A stretch of 64,000 bases of DNA from Candidatus Zhuqueibacterota bacterium (lineage in GTDB: Bacteria > Zhuqueibacterota > Zhuqueibacteria > Thermofontimicrobiales > Thiofontviventaceae). The translations under genes and the position numbers were made by a program. How positions within the stretch are numbered: position 1 is the first letter of the stretch; the number at the start of each line of letters is the position of its first letter. Location of the stretch: assembly GCA_016926625.1 (NCBI GenBank), contig JAFGOE010000019.1, positions 1 to 64,000 on the forward strand, written 5' to 3'. Of the stretch, positions 18,300 through 26,325 are shown in pieces. The notes beneath the pieces were generated by a model. That model had not been told where the DNA came from and ran no database searches. It saw only the letters and a list, made by a program, of their open reading frames with translations.

Positions 18300-18343
18300 A
18301 TTCGGCATATGAAAATTGCCTTAAAGTATGGAGTCTATGGTTT

Positions 18344-18898
18344 ATGTCTGGTATCTTTGCATTAGATAGGGATAAAATTGTGCTCCTGATTATCGATGTA
18401 CAGGGAAAATTGGCGCGCCTTGTCTCCGATAGTGATGAATTTGTCGCGACATGTATGAAATTGATAAAGGGTGTACAGATTTTAAATATCCCTGTGATCT
18501 ACACGGAACAGGTGCCTGAGAAACTCGGCGGCACGATACAGGAGATCCATGAATTGTTGGATGGCATCCCAGCCGTGATTAAGCAATCGTTTAGTTGTTA
18601 CCTTAATCAGGATTTCGTATCTGCATTGGAAAATTCAGGCAAGAAAACGGTGTTCATCGGTGGGATTGAAGCACATGTTTGCGTTTTTCAAACAGCACGT
18701 GATCTACTGATGCACGGTTATGATGTCGTCCTGATTGCTGATGCGATATCATCCAGGAGCAAGTTTGACAGACAGATCGCGATCGATTTAATGAGACAGG
18801 CCGGAGTGAAGATAATGAGTCTGGAGATGGTGTTATTCGATCTGCTGCAAACGGCCGTGGGTGATGAGTTCAGGCAAATTAGCAAATTGGTCAAATAG
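18344..18898 (+). CDS. Isochorismatase-superfamily cysteine hydrolase
   Basis: 184 aa. The catalytic triad of the superfamily is readable: Asp18 in LIIDVQGKL, Lys80 in VIKQSFSCY and Cys113 in GIEAHVCVFQT. Relatives include nicotinamidase, isochorismatase, N-carbamoylsarcosine amidase and the YcaC group. The short length and the EAHVCV context are closest to the YcaC/'hydrolase' subgroup of unknown substrate. It is cytoplasmic and stands alone behind its own promoter, with GGAG upstream of the ATG. I would not assign a substrate. Confidence 0.85.
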   Translation: MSGIFALDRDKIVLLIIDVQGKLARLVSDSDEFVATCMKLIKGVQILNIPVIYTEQVPEKLGGTIQEIHELLDGIPAVIKQSFSCYLNQDFVSALENSGKKTVFIGGIEAHVCVFQTARDLLMHGYDVVLIADAISSRSKFDRQIAIDLMRQAGVKIMSLEMVLFDLLQTAVGDEFRQISKLVK

Positions 18899-19026
18899 CG
18901 CGATGCAACCGACTGATGTACTTCTCCCAGCACCTCCTCGAGAGGCTTTTTAAAAGAAATCGGAGTACGCTGCAATGCAGTCAAAACGAATAAAACGAAT
19001 TGGATTATATAGAAGGAGAAATGATA

Positions 19027-20136
19027 ATGAGATCGATAACCTGGCTGTTATTTCTTATATTTTGTTTTAGTGGGGGATTTTTGTATGCTCAGGAACCCGT
19101 GGTCATCACTCACACCGATGTTCCCGCTTCGATCGGATTAAGATATGAAAAGCAGGTGTTCAAAAATGGAATTCAGCAAGTCGATGTAAGCAGCACCGGA
19201 GCCAATCAAATGTGGGATTTTACATCGTTTGATTATCCGATTACCGAAGTGTGGGAAGTCGTGGCAAAGGAGTCCACTCCGTTTGCAGAAGATTTTCCTT
19301 TAGCAAATCTCGTCTACAAGGTAACAGCATCGAATCATGATACGGTCACCTACAATTTCGTGCGACTCACAGAGGAGTATCTGGCAGAATTGGGGCAGGG
19401 TAAACAATTAGGAACAGAGACGACGCGCCTGGCTAAATCCTATTTAATGGCAGCAAAAGCCGAATTCCCGGTCGCTGCGACTGACGAACCATGGGTATCA
19501 GTTCCCATCTATGAGACAACGTATGAAATTGCCCCTGGATTAGTGTTCACAGTGCTAGCCCATGATTCCAATTATTATGAGATCGACGGATGGGGAATCG
19601 TGAAGACACCACTGGGCGAGTTGGAATGTATTCGTGTAAAACAGATCCATCAAATGGACATTTATTTAAAAGGCAGCGACAACCCACTTTTACCGGCCTA
19701 TGAGAGTTACATCGTTTATAGCTGGGTTTCACCGATCTACGGTTTTGTAGCGACGATCAAGAGCAAAAAGGGGGAGACTGAGGTTAATTTTTCTGAGGCA
19801 GCGGAGATAACGGTGATGTCTAAATTTAACCCTACTGCGGTTCGGCAAGATGCAGGCTTAGCCCATACAGGTTGTTCGCTCAAGTTATTTGACAACTATC
19901 CCAATCCGTTCAACCCGGTCACGATGATTTCGTACGACTTACCCCAGGCGTCACGTGTAAAATTGCAGATCTACAATATGCAGGGCCAGGAGGTAGCGAG
20001 GTTGGTTGACGAATATCAGGCGGCGGGTCAATATAAAGCAGCCTGGAATGGGGAATTTCAACCTTCTGGCCTCTATGTTTACCGGTTGAATGCAGGCGGA
20101 AATATCATGCAAAAGAAGTGTACATTGCTCAAGTAA
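19027..20136 (+). CDS. Secreted protein of unknown function with T9SS-type sorting domain
   Basis: 369 aa from ATG 19027. This start is preferred over ATG 19021 and TTG 19000 because AAGGAG (19013-19018) is then 8 nt away and the protein begins directly with a signal peptide (MRSITWLLFLIFCF, cleavage near LYAQ). The middle 240 residues (about 20-275) are predicted mostly beta and match nothing I know. The C-terminus (about 290-369) is a textbook sorting domain: DNYPNPFNPVTMISYDLPQ, then a KLQIYNMQGQEVARL strand and a final SGLYVYRL strand. It is therefore probably delivered to the cell surface or released. It precedes the yceD-rpmF-fab run but is unlikely to share its promoter. Confidence 0.78.
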   Translation: MRSITWLLFLIFCFSGGFLYAQEPVVITHTDVPASIGLRYEKQVFKNGIQQVDVSSTGANQMWDFTSFDYPITEVWEVVAKESTPFAEDFPLANLVYKVTASNHDTVTYNFVRLTEEYLAELGQGKQLGTETTRLAKSYLMAAKAEFPVAATDEPWVSVPIYETTYEIAPGLVFTVLAHDSNYYEIDGWGIVKTPLGELECIRVKQIHQMDIYLKGSDNPLLPAYESYIVYSWVSPIYGFVATIKSKKGETEVNFSEAAEITVMSKFNPTAVRQDAGLAHTGCSLKLFDNYPNPFNPVTMISYDLPQASRVKLQIYNMQGQEVARLVDEYQAAGQYKAAWNGEFQPSGLYVYRLNAGGNIMQKKCTLLK

Positions 20137-20168
20137 CTGTGATAATTTCAATAGTTTGAATTTTTGAC

Positions 20169-20197
20169 TTGACAATTGATAAAAATATAATTAAATT
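20169..20197 (+). promoter_or_regulatory. Promoter TTGACA-17-TAAATT for the yceD-rpmF-fab run
   Basis: TTGACA (20169-20174), 17-nt spacer, TAAATT (20192-20197), giving a leader of about 24 nt before yceD at 20227. Confidence 0.6.
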
Positions 20198-20226
20198 CTT
20201 TTTATTTAATTTGCAAACGAATTAGT

Positions 20227-20760
20227 ATGAAGATATATATAAATAGGCTTGAAGAAGGACTCAATGAGCTTACTCATGATTATGAAGCCGAGTCATTAGA
20301 CCTTATATCGTTAGTAGATCGTGAAGTAAGGTTTAATGATCCTGTCCATGTTCAGGTCAATATAAACAAAGTACATTCTCAGTATTTTTTCCAGATCTTT
20401 GTCGAGACTTCAGCAATCTTCGTATGCGACCGCTGTCTAGAAGATTTTGAGATGTCGATACGAGACAATTTCAGGGTAGTGTATTCGACAGAGAAATCTT
20501 ATCTGGATGAACAAAACGATGATCTGGGTATACGATATCTTCATTCAGAGAGCGATGTGGTCGATCTCAGTGAAGATGTCAGAGAGTCCGTGTTATTAGC
20601 AATTCCGATGAAAGTTCTCTGTTCAGGGGACTGTAAGGGAATATGCCCTGAATGCGGGGCTAATCTCAACAAAGGATCGTGCATCCATCAACAGCAGCGT
20701 ATGGATCCGAAATGGGAAGCATTAAAGGGATTGTCAGATAAACATAAAAAGAACAACTAA
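20227..20760 (+). CDS. yceD: DUF177/YceD family protein, 23S rRNA accumulation
   Basis: 177 aa. The family is linked to accumulation of 23S rRNA and almost always sits directly before rpmF, as here. The conserved FVCDRCLEDFE Cys pair appears at about residues 74-84, and a second Cys cluster (CSGDCKGICPECGANLNKG) lies near 137-155 and probably binds zinc. Promoter and start are close together with a weak ribosome binding site. The gap to rpmF holds a strong hairpin (20782-20824). Confidence 0.88.
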   Translation: MKIYINRLEEGLNELTHDYEAESLDLISLVDREVRFNDPVHVQVNINKVHSQYFFQIFVETSAIFVCDRCLEDFEMSIRDNFRVVYSTEKSYLDEQNDDLGIRYLHSESDVVDLSEDVRESVLLAIPMKVLCSGDCKGICPECGANLNKGSCIHQQQRMDPKWEALKGLSDKHKKNN

Positions 20761-20781
20761 AATCGAGTTTCTATTTAATCA

Positions 20782-20824
20782 CGCTCATGTCGGATTATTG
20801 TGAACTAGTCGTTCGACATGAGCG
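20782..20824 (+). promoter_or_regulatory. 11-bp hairpin in the rpmF leader
   Basis: Arms CGCTCATGTCG (20782-20792) and CGACATGAGCG (20814-20824) are perfectly complementary, around a 21-nt loop. It lies 30 nt before the rpmF ATG. The downstream bases are AATTTAATTTTT, a broken T-run, so partial termination, RNase III processing or autoregulation by L32 are all possible. Confidence 0.5.
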
Positions 20825-20854
20825 AATTTAATTTTTACGAAGGGTAAGAAGATT

Positions 20855-21037
20855 ATGCCACTACCAAAGAGAAGACATTCGAAAGCAAGAGGAGCTAAAC
20901 GCAGGACAAACTGGAAGTTAGATTCACCCACTGTGATGAATTGTCCCAATTGTGATCAACCCAAGTTACCACACAGAGCGTGTCCTAATTGTGGTTATTA
21001 TAATAACCGGATGGTTTTTATACCAAAAGAGAGTTAA
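20855..21037 (+). CDS. rpmF: Ribosomal protein L32
   Basis: 60 aa. MPLPKRRHSKARGAKRRTNW is the classic L32 start. The zinc-binding Cys pairs are CPNC and CPNC (residues ~29-32 and ~43-46), so this is the Cys+ form that needs zinc. GAAGGGTAAGAAG provides the ribosome binding site. plsX follows after 10 nt, the conserved rpmF-plsX pairing. Confidence 0.96.
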   Translation: MPLPKRRHSKARGAKRRTNWKLDSPTVMNCPNCDQPKLPHRACPNCGYYNNRMVFIPKES

Positions 21038-21047
21038 TCCGAATCCT

Positions 21048-22067
21048 ATGAAAATAGCTGTAGATGCAATGGGAGGAGATTACGCTCCTCAGGCTATTGT
21101 CAGTGGAGCCGTTGCCGCGGCGATGGCTGTTAAAAATCGATTCGAGATCATCCTGGTGGGTGATGAAGAGGTTTTGCGGCACGAACTGTCACATTTTTTT
21201 CATGCGAAAGATCTGCCTATAAGCATACACCATGCAGCGCAGAAGGTAGAGATGACTGATGCGCCGTCGGTTGCATTAAAGCAGAAACGTGATTCTTCGA
21301 TAGCCGTTGCCATGCGATTACACAAAGAGGGTCTCGCCGATGCCGTGGTGAGTGCCGGCAATACAGGGGCAGTCCTGGCTTCGGCCCTGGTGTCTTTAAG
21401 AAAGATTAAGGGAGTAATCAGGCCAGCCATAGGCTCTCTGTTGCCAAACGGTCGCGACGTGACTCTTATGATCGATGCGGGAACGAACGTCGATTGTAAA
21501 CCGGTGCATCTACTGCAATTTGGTTTGATGGGAAGTATATTTTTCGAAAAGATGATAGGCAAAAAAGAACCGGCAGTGGGTTTGCTGAACATCGGAGAAG
21601 AAGAATCAAAAGGCAATGAAGTATCTCAGAGGACTTACCAGCTTCTCCGATCGAGTAAATTAAACTTTATCGGCAACATCGAAGGGAATGAGATATTGAA
21701 AGGCAAGGTCGATGTCGTTCTTTGCGATGGTTTCGTAGGTAATATCATTCTAAAGTTTGCGGAATCGTTTAATAAGATTTACTCGTCAAATTTACGCAAT
21801 AAGATCGGGAAGCGGTTACAATACAATTTAGGAGCTTATCTACTCAAACCAGCATTTATGATGCTGAAAAAGACGTTCGATTATGCCGAATATGGTGGTG
21901 TACCGTTACTCGGTGTCAACGGAGTTTGCATCATTTGTCATGGTAGCTCCTCTCCCAAAGCGATCAAGAATGCTATATTCGAAGCAGAAAAGATCAATAA
22001 CGAGCATGTGAATGAGCACATAGAGGAAATCCTTGGAAAATTTAGCGAGGGAAAAATTGGACTTTAA
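21048..22067 (+). CDS. plsX: Phosphate acyltransferase PlsX
   Basis: 339 aa from ATG 21048, where the family begins with MKIAVDAMGGDYAP. An upstream in-frame start at 20952 lies inside rpmF and is not credible. PlsX turns acyl-ACP into acyl-phosphate for phospholipid synthesis. Visible motifs are VSAGNTGAVLASALVSL, GTNVDCKPVHLLQFGLMGS, LLNIGEEESKGNE and VVLCDGFVGNIILK. It lies between rpmF and fabH. The 3' end overlaps the preferred fabH start by 11 nt, suggesting coupled translation. Confidence 0.95.
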   Translation: MKIAVDAMGGDYAPQAIVSGAVAAAMAVKNRFEIILVGDEEVLRHELSHFFHAKDLPISIHHAAQKVEMTDAPSVALKQKRDSSIAVAMRLHKEGLADAVVSAGNTGAVLASALVSLRKIKGVIRPAIGSLLPNGRDVTLMIDAGTNVDCKPVHLLQFGLMGSIFFEKMIGKKEPAVGLLNIGEEESKGNEVSQRTYQLLRSSKLNFIGNIEGNEILKGKVDVVLCDGFVGNIILKFAESFNKIYSSNLRNKIGKRLQYNLGAYLLKPAFMMLKKTFDYAEYGGVPLLGVNGVCIICHGSSSPKAIKNAIFEAEKINNEHVNEHIEEILGKFSEGKIGL

Positions 22068-23046
22068 ATACGATTCAATGATAACGGGTCTTGGATTTGC
22101 GGTACCGAAAAAGGTATTAACGAATAAAGATTTTGAAAGAATGGTTGATACGAGTGACGAATGGATAGTGGAACGTACCGGAATGAAAGAACGTCATATC
22201 GGAGAGGAAGGGGTAGTCACGTCTGACCTTTGTGCCGATGCTGCTAAAATTGCCATGGAGCGCGCCAATGTGAGCGCAGAGCAGATCGATGCGATCATCA
22301 TCGGTACAATCACGGGTGATGTGGGTTTCCCGGCAACGGCCTGCTACGTGCAAAACAAACTGAACGCAGTAAATGCCGTCGCGTTCGATATCAGCGCTGC
22401 CTGCTCTGGTTTCCTCTATGCGCTTGAGTTAGCCGACGCATATATAGCATCTGGTAAATATAAAACCATCCTGACTATTGGCGGAGAAATGCTCAGTCGT
22501 GTCACCGACTATCAGGATCGACGAACGTGCGTCTTGTTTGGAGATGGCGCGGGCGCTGCAATCATTCAGCCATCCGATGGTACGAGGGGAATTATCAGTA
22601 CCTATATCGGGACAGATGGCCATTTAGCCGATCTGTTAATGATGCCGGGTGGTGGAAGTAAATATCCGGCTTCGATAGAGACCGTTAAAGAAAGAATGCA
22701 TTATATACAGATGGCTGGCCAGGAGGTATTCAAGGCAGCAGTGAAGACCATGGGAGATGCAGCCGTTAAAATATTGCACGATTCTGGTGTCCCCGGTGAT
22801 AAATTAAAATTACTGATCACTCATCAGGCGAATACCAGAATAATCAATGCAACAGCCAAACGCATTAAAATACCCATGGAAAAAGTGTTTATTAACATCG
22901 AAAAATATGGTAATACCTCGGCTGCCTCCATACCGATCGCTCTCACCGAAGCTGTCGAACAAGGCGTCCTGCAAAAGGACGATTTATGCTTATTGGTGAG
23001 CTTCGGTGGTGGCTTCACGTTTGGGGCCGTATTATTTAAATATTAA
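22057..23046 (+). CDS. fabH: 3-oxoacyl-ACP synthase III (KAS III)
   Basis: 329 aa from TTG 22057, which has GAGGGA about 6 nt upstream; ATG 22078 is an alternative without a ribosome binding site. FabH starts fatty acid chains by condensing acetyl-CoA with malonyl-ACP. The triad is intact: Cys116 in SAACSGFLY, His in ITHQANTRI and Asn in YGNTSAASIPIAL. The VDTSDEWIVERTGMKERHI signature near the N-terminus is also present. It ends 10 nt before a TPR protein gene that separates it from fabD. Confidence 0.94.
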   Translation: MDFKYDSMITGLGFAVPKKVLTNKDFERMVDTSDEWIVERTGMKERHIGEEGVVTSDLCADAAKIAMERANVSAEQIDAIIIGTITGDVGFPATACYVQNKLNAVNAVAFDISAACSGFLYALELADAYIASGKYKTILTIGGEMLSRVTDYQDRRTCVLFGDGAGAAIIQPSDGTRGIISTYIGTDGHLADLLMMPGGGSKYPASIETVKERMHYIQMAGQEVFKAAVKTMGDAAVKILHDSGVPGDKLKLLITHQANTRIINATAKRIKIPMEKVFINIEKYGNTSAASIPIALTEAVEQGVLQKDDLCLLVSFGGGFTFGAVLFKY

Positions 23047-23056
23047 GGCTTTATTC

Positions 23057-24082
23057 ATGAAGAAAGTTAGTCCTCTTTTGCTGATTTTGCTGGTGACGAC
23101 TCAACTTCAGGCTAAAGAAAGATTAAATTTCTTGGTACCTGCACATCCTGTTCTTTGGGGTGTTGAAACGATATATGTCGATCAGACAGCGAAAGAGGAT
23201 AGTTTTACTGTCGATTTTACCGATTCACTCGTTTGTCGTCTGCGTCGCATCGAATATTTTAAAATAATCGATCAAGACTACCTGAGAAAGAATTTTACAG
23301 GTCTTTTTTTCGATGATTCATTGACATATGCTGAAAAAATGCAAATTGCGGGTGATTCGATCGGCGTGGAGATCGTACTACAATGTTCTATTGACAATTT
23401 GATTCTCGGTCCGGACGAAGAAGGGAGTGATGAGGTGGTAGCGAGGGTGTGGACGGGTGAATATGAGAGAGATAAATTCGGTAAAGTGCTTTACGATGAG
23501 ATCGATGGTGATACTCTGCGCATTAAAAAGTTTGTAAACAGAAAAATTCTTAAAAATTACCGCTATCGTAGGGCAACTATCGAAACATCGTTCCAGGTAA
23601 GCGATTTTTCGACGCATGCCTTACTCATGAAAGAGAAAATATGCAGTAAATACGACAGTGGCAAAATTTATGAATCTGAATATGGATCGCTGAGATCGTA
23701 TCCGGAGATAAGCGATTCACTCATGATACAGGCGATTGAGGGGGTTGTGGCTCACATCGAACCTCAATATCGAGTCAAGAAACGTCATCTGCAACGAGAT
23801 GAAGGCTTGATTGATGAAGCCGTCCTGTATGCGATCGAAGGTCTGTATCCCGAAGCGATCCGGACTCTGTTAGAGGCTGAATATATTTATCCCGAGCATG
23901 CATCGGTTTACTATAATCTTGGTATCATCCATGAGGCAATCGGAAAATACCACGAGGCCATTTCCTATTATAAAAAGGCGATATTAATCGATGATGAGGA
24001 TAAACTGTACCGCCAGGCTTTAATCGAGCTTGAGAAGGCAGCAGAACAGAGACGTAAATTGATACAAGAAGGAGCTGAATAG
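23057..24082 (+). CDS. Secreted TPR-repeat protein inside the fatty acid cluster
   Basis: 341 aa from ATG 23057. The protein starts with a signal peptide (MKKVSPLLLILLVTTQLQA), which argues against the longer reading from 23006 inside fabH. The body (about 20-260) has no motif I know. The C-terminus (about 265-340) has TPR-type helices, including HASVYYNLGIIHEAIGKYHE and ISYYKKAIL. It would act outside the cytoplasm, probably as a periplasmic scaffold. Its stop overlaps the fabD GTG by one base, so it is translated with fabD. Why an exported TPR protein sits between fabH and fabD is unexplained. Confidence 0.75.
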   Translation: MKKVSPLLLILLVTTQLQAKERLNFLVPAHPVLWGVETIYVDQTAKEDSFTVDFTDSLVCRLRRIEYFKIIDQDYLRKNFTGLFFDDSLTYAEKMQIAGDSIGVEIVLQCSIDNLILGPDEEGSDEVVARVWTGEYERDKFGKVLYDEIDGDTLRIKKFVNRKILKNYRYRRATIETSFQVSDFSTHALLMKEKICSKYDSGKIYESEYGSLRSYPEISDSLMIQAIEGVVAHIEPQYRVKKRHLQRDEGLIDEAVLYAIEGLYPEAIRTLLEAEYIYPEHASVYYNLGIIHEAIGKYHEAISYYKKAILIDDEDKLYRQALIELEKAAEQRRKLIQEGAE

Positions 24083-25005
24083 TGGCGAAGAAGGCGTTTC
24101 TTTATCCTGGACAAGCTTCACAATATGTTGGAATGGGTAAAGATCTGTATGAGCACTACGAGAAAGCTCGTACGATATTTGATCGTGCACAAGCATTTCT
24201 TGGCTTCGATCTGAAGCGTGTCTGTTTCGAGGGTCCGGAGGAGGAATTAAAACAGACAAGAATTACACAACCTGCAATTTTTATCCATAGTTACATCGTA
24301 ACACAACTATTAAAGGATAAAAACATGTTGCCTGATTTCGTGGCTGGTCATAGTCTCGGTGAGTACAGCGCGTTAGTGGCGGCGGGTGTGTTGTCCTTCG
24401 AGGATGCCTTGAACGTTGTCAAGATACGCGGCGAACAGATGCAAAAGGCAGGAGAGATTCATCCCGGCACGATGGCTGCGATTATCGGACTGGGAGAGGC
24501 TGAGCTTGCTCAATTGTGTCAGCAGGCTTCACAGGTAGGAGTTGTTAAAATTGCGAATTACAATTCTCCTGGTCAATTGGTAGTCTCCGGCTCTGTCGAG
24601 GGTGTGAAGGAGGTCATGAAGGCGGCTAATGAAAAAGGCGCTAAGCGGGTCATCGAACTCGTCGTCAGTGGTGCGTTCCACTCGCCTTTAATGGAAGATG
24701 CACAGAACGGATTAAAGCAAGCGCTTGCGGAGGCAAAATTTGGGGACGCCCTTATCCCGGTTTATCCGAACGTCACTGCAAAAGCTACTGTCGAAGCAGA
24801 GGAGCTTCGAAAAAGCTCGTTTTTGCAATTGACACATCCGGTGTTATGGACGGATATTATTCAAAATATCATCGCTGCTGGTGCTGAACAGTTTTATGAA
24901 ATCGGTCCGGAAAAGGTACTTACCGGATTGTTGAAGCGAATCAATCGCGACTACTCATGCGTCGCGGTGGGTACTGTTGAACAACTCGATACGATTCAGT
25001 CTTGA
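24082..25005 (+). CDS. fabD: Malonyl-CoA:ACP transacylase
   Basis: 307 aa from GTG 24082, with AAGGAG upstream. FabD loads malonyl groups onto ACP. The nucleophile Ser91 lies in GHSLGEYSAL; the GQASQYVGMG oxyanion region is at ~9-18 and VSGAFHSPLM supplies the catalytic His. The start codon shares one base with the preceding stop. A gap of 168 nt without recognisable elements separates it from fabG. Confidence 0.95.
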   Translation: MAKKAFLYPGQASQYVGMGKDLYEHYEKARTIFDRAQAFLGFDLKRVCFEGPEEELKQTRITQPAIFIHSYIVTQLLKDKNMLPDFVAGHSLGEYSALVAAGVLSFEDALNVVKIRGEQMQKAGEIHPGTMAAIIGLGEAELAQLCQQASQVGVVKIANYNSPGQLVVSGSVEGVKEVMKAANEKGAKRVIELVVSGAFHSPLMEDAQNGLKQALAEAKFGDALIPVYPNVTAKATVEAEELRKSSFLQLTHPVLWTDIIQNIIAAGAEQFYEIGPEKVLTGLLKRINRDYSCVAVGTVEQLDTIQS

Positions 25006-25173
25006 TATTGTTGTTCGCAATCTGCAGTACAGAATAGCATAGATAGCTGAGGCAGATAGAATATTAATAATCATAACGTGTGGTGGCTTCAGCATTTTTA
25101 AAATGATCGATGCAGAAGGTATTCATTCCTACAATGAATACACTTTGATTTCTCACAGAGGGGAGAGCAAAAG

Positions 25174-25911
25174 ATGGTATTAAAAGATAAAGTCGCGCTT
25201 ATTACTGGAGGAGCTCGCGGCATCGGTAAAGAGATTGCGTTGGAACTGGCCAGACGCGGCGCCGATATCGTGATTTGCGATCTGATCGAGGAAGTTTCTG
25301 CAACGGCTAAAGAGATAGAAAAATTAGGAGTGACCGCTGTTGGTTACGTTGCAGACATAACGAATAAAACAGATGTCGACCAGTTGATGACGAACATACT
25401 GGCTAAGTTCTCTCGTCTCGATATCCTGGTGAACAATGCCGGTATCACACGAGATAACCTATTAATTCGCATGAGCGATGAGGAGTGGGATTCGGTAATC
25501 GCGGTCAACCTTAAGGGGACCTTTAACTGTCTTCGTGCTGCGGCTAAAATTATGATCAAACAGCGATCAGGGAAGATAATTAATGTGGCTTCGGTCGTCG
25601 GAATGATGGGAAACATGGGTCAAGCTAATTATGCTGCTTCGAAAGGAGGAGTGATCAGTTTGACCAAGTCGGCTGCAAAGGAGTTAGCGAGTCGCGGAGT
25701 GACTGTCAATGCAGTTGCTCCCGGATACATCGAGACGAAGATGACTGAGGTGTTGTCGGATAAAGTGAAGGAGATGTTTGAAACTCTAATTCCGATGAAA
25801 AGAGCCGGAACTGCTAACGACGTTGCACGAGTCGTCTCATTTCTGGCGTCAGCGGATGCAGATTATGTAACAGGACAAGTAATTAAGGTAGATGGTGGCA
25901 TGTTGATGTGA
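25174..25911 (+). CDS. fabG: 3-oxoacyl-ACP reductase
   Basis: 245 aa short-chain dehydrogenase. The NADP-binding GGARGIGKE is at ~12-20, NNAGITRDNLL follows, and the catalytic residues Ser140, Tyr153 and Lys157 (NYAASKGG) are present. The C-terminal VTGQVIKVDGGM is typical of FabG. It reduces 3-oxoacyl-ACP in chain elongation. GAGGGGAGAG upstream of the ATG gives a good ribosome binding site. It lies 60 nt ahead of acpP. Confidence 0.95.
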   Translation: MVLKDKVALITGGARGIGKEIALELARRGADIVICDLIEEVSATAKEIEKLGVTAVGYVADITNKTDVDQLMTNILAKFSRLDILVNNAGITRDNLLIRMSDEEWDSVIAVNLKGTFNCLRAAAKIMIKQRSGKIINVASVVGMMGNMGQANYAASKGGVISLTKSAAKELASRGVTVNAVAPGYIETKMTEVLSDKVKEMFETLIPMKRAGTANDVARVVSFLASADADYVTGQVIKVDGGMLM

Positions 25912-25971
25912 TGTTTACATGCTGAAAATTTATTAGTTTACATTTTTTCATTTAACAAGAGGAGAATTCAA

Positions 25972-26208
25972 ATGGCTTTAGAAGAAAGAGTAAAGGAAAT
26001 CATCGTAGATCAACTCGGCGTTGATGCGAATGAAGTAACAGAAAATGCTCATTTTATCGAAGATTTAGGTGCCGATTCATTGGATACAGTTGAATTGGTC
26101 ATGGCGTTCGAAGAGGAATTTGATGTTGAAATTCCTGATGAAGATGCGGAAAAAATTATCACAGTCGGTGCTGCAATCAATTACCTGAAAGAAAAAGTAG
26201 GTGAATAG
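25972..26208 (+). CDS. acpP: Acyl carrier protein
   Basis: 78 aa, strongly acidic. The phosphopantetheine attachment site is Ser36 in [14 protein letters not shown]. The four-helix length is typical. AGAGGAG precedes the ATG. The carrier holds growing acyl chains for all enzymes in this cluster. A strong hairpin follows before fabF. Confidence 0.97.
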   Translation: MALEERVKEIIVDQLGVDANEVTENAHFIEDLGADSLDTVELVMAFEEEFDVEIPDEDAEKIITVGAAINYLKEKVGE

Positions 26209-26246
26209 GCACTTATAAAGAAATAGCAAAAAAAATCAGTAAATTG

Positions 26247-26284
26247 AGCGCGTCGGAACAGATGAATCATCATTCCGGCGCGCT
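26247..26284 (+). promoter_or_regulatory. Strong hairpin between acpP and fabF
   Basis: A 12-bp stem pairs AGCGCGTCGGAA (26247-26258) with TTCCGGCGCGCT (26273-26284), with one G-T pair. The 14-nt loop itself can form GATG/CATC pairs. No T-run follows, so it is not a classic terminator. It could stabilise the acpP message or lower transcription into fabF, matching the need for far more ACP than FabF. Confidence 0.55.
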
Positions 26285-26325
26285 TCGGATTGATGATCAG
26301 ATAATTTAGTCAAGGAGCTTTCTTT

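Noticed and set aside
20952-21047. Longer plsX reading from inside rpmF
   Set aside because: It overlaps most of the C-terminal half of rpmF, and PlsX proteins begin at the MKIAVDAMGG segment.
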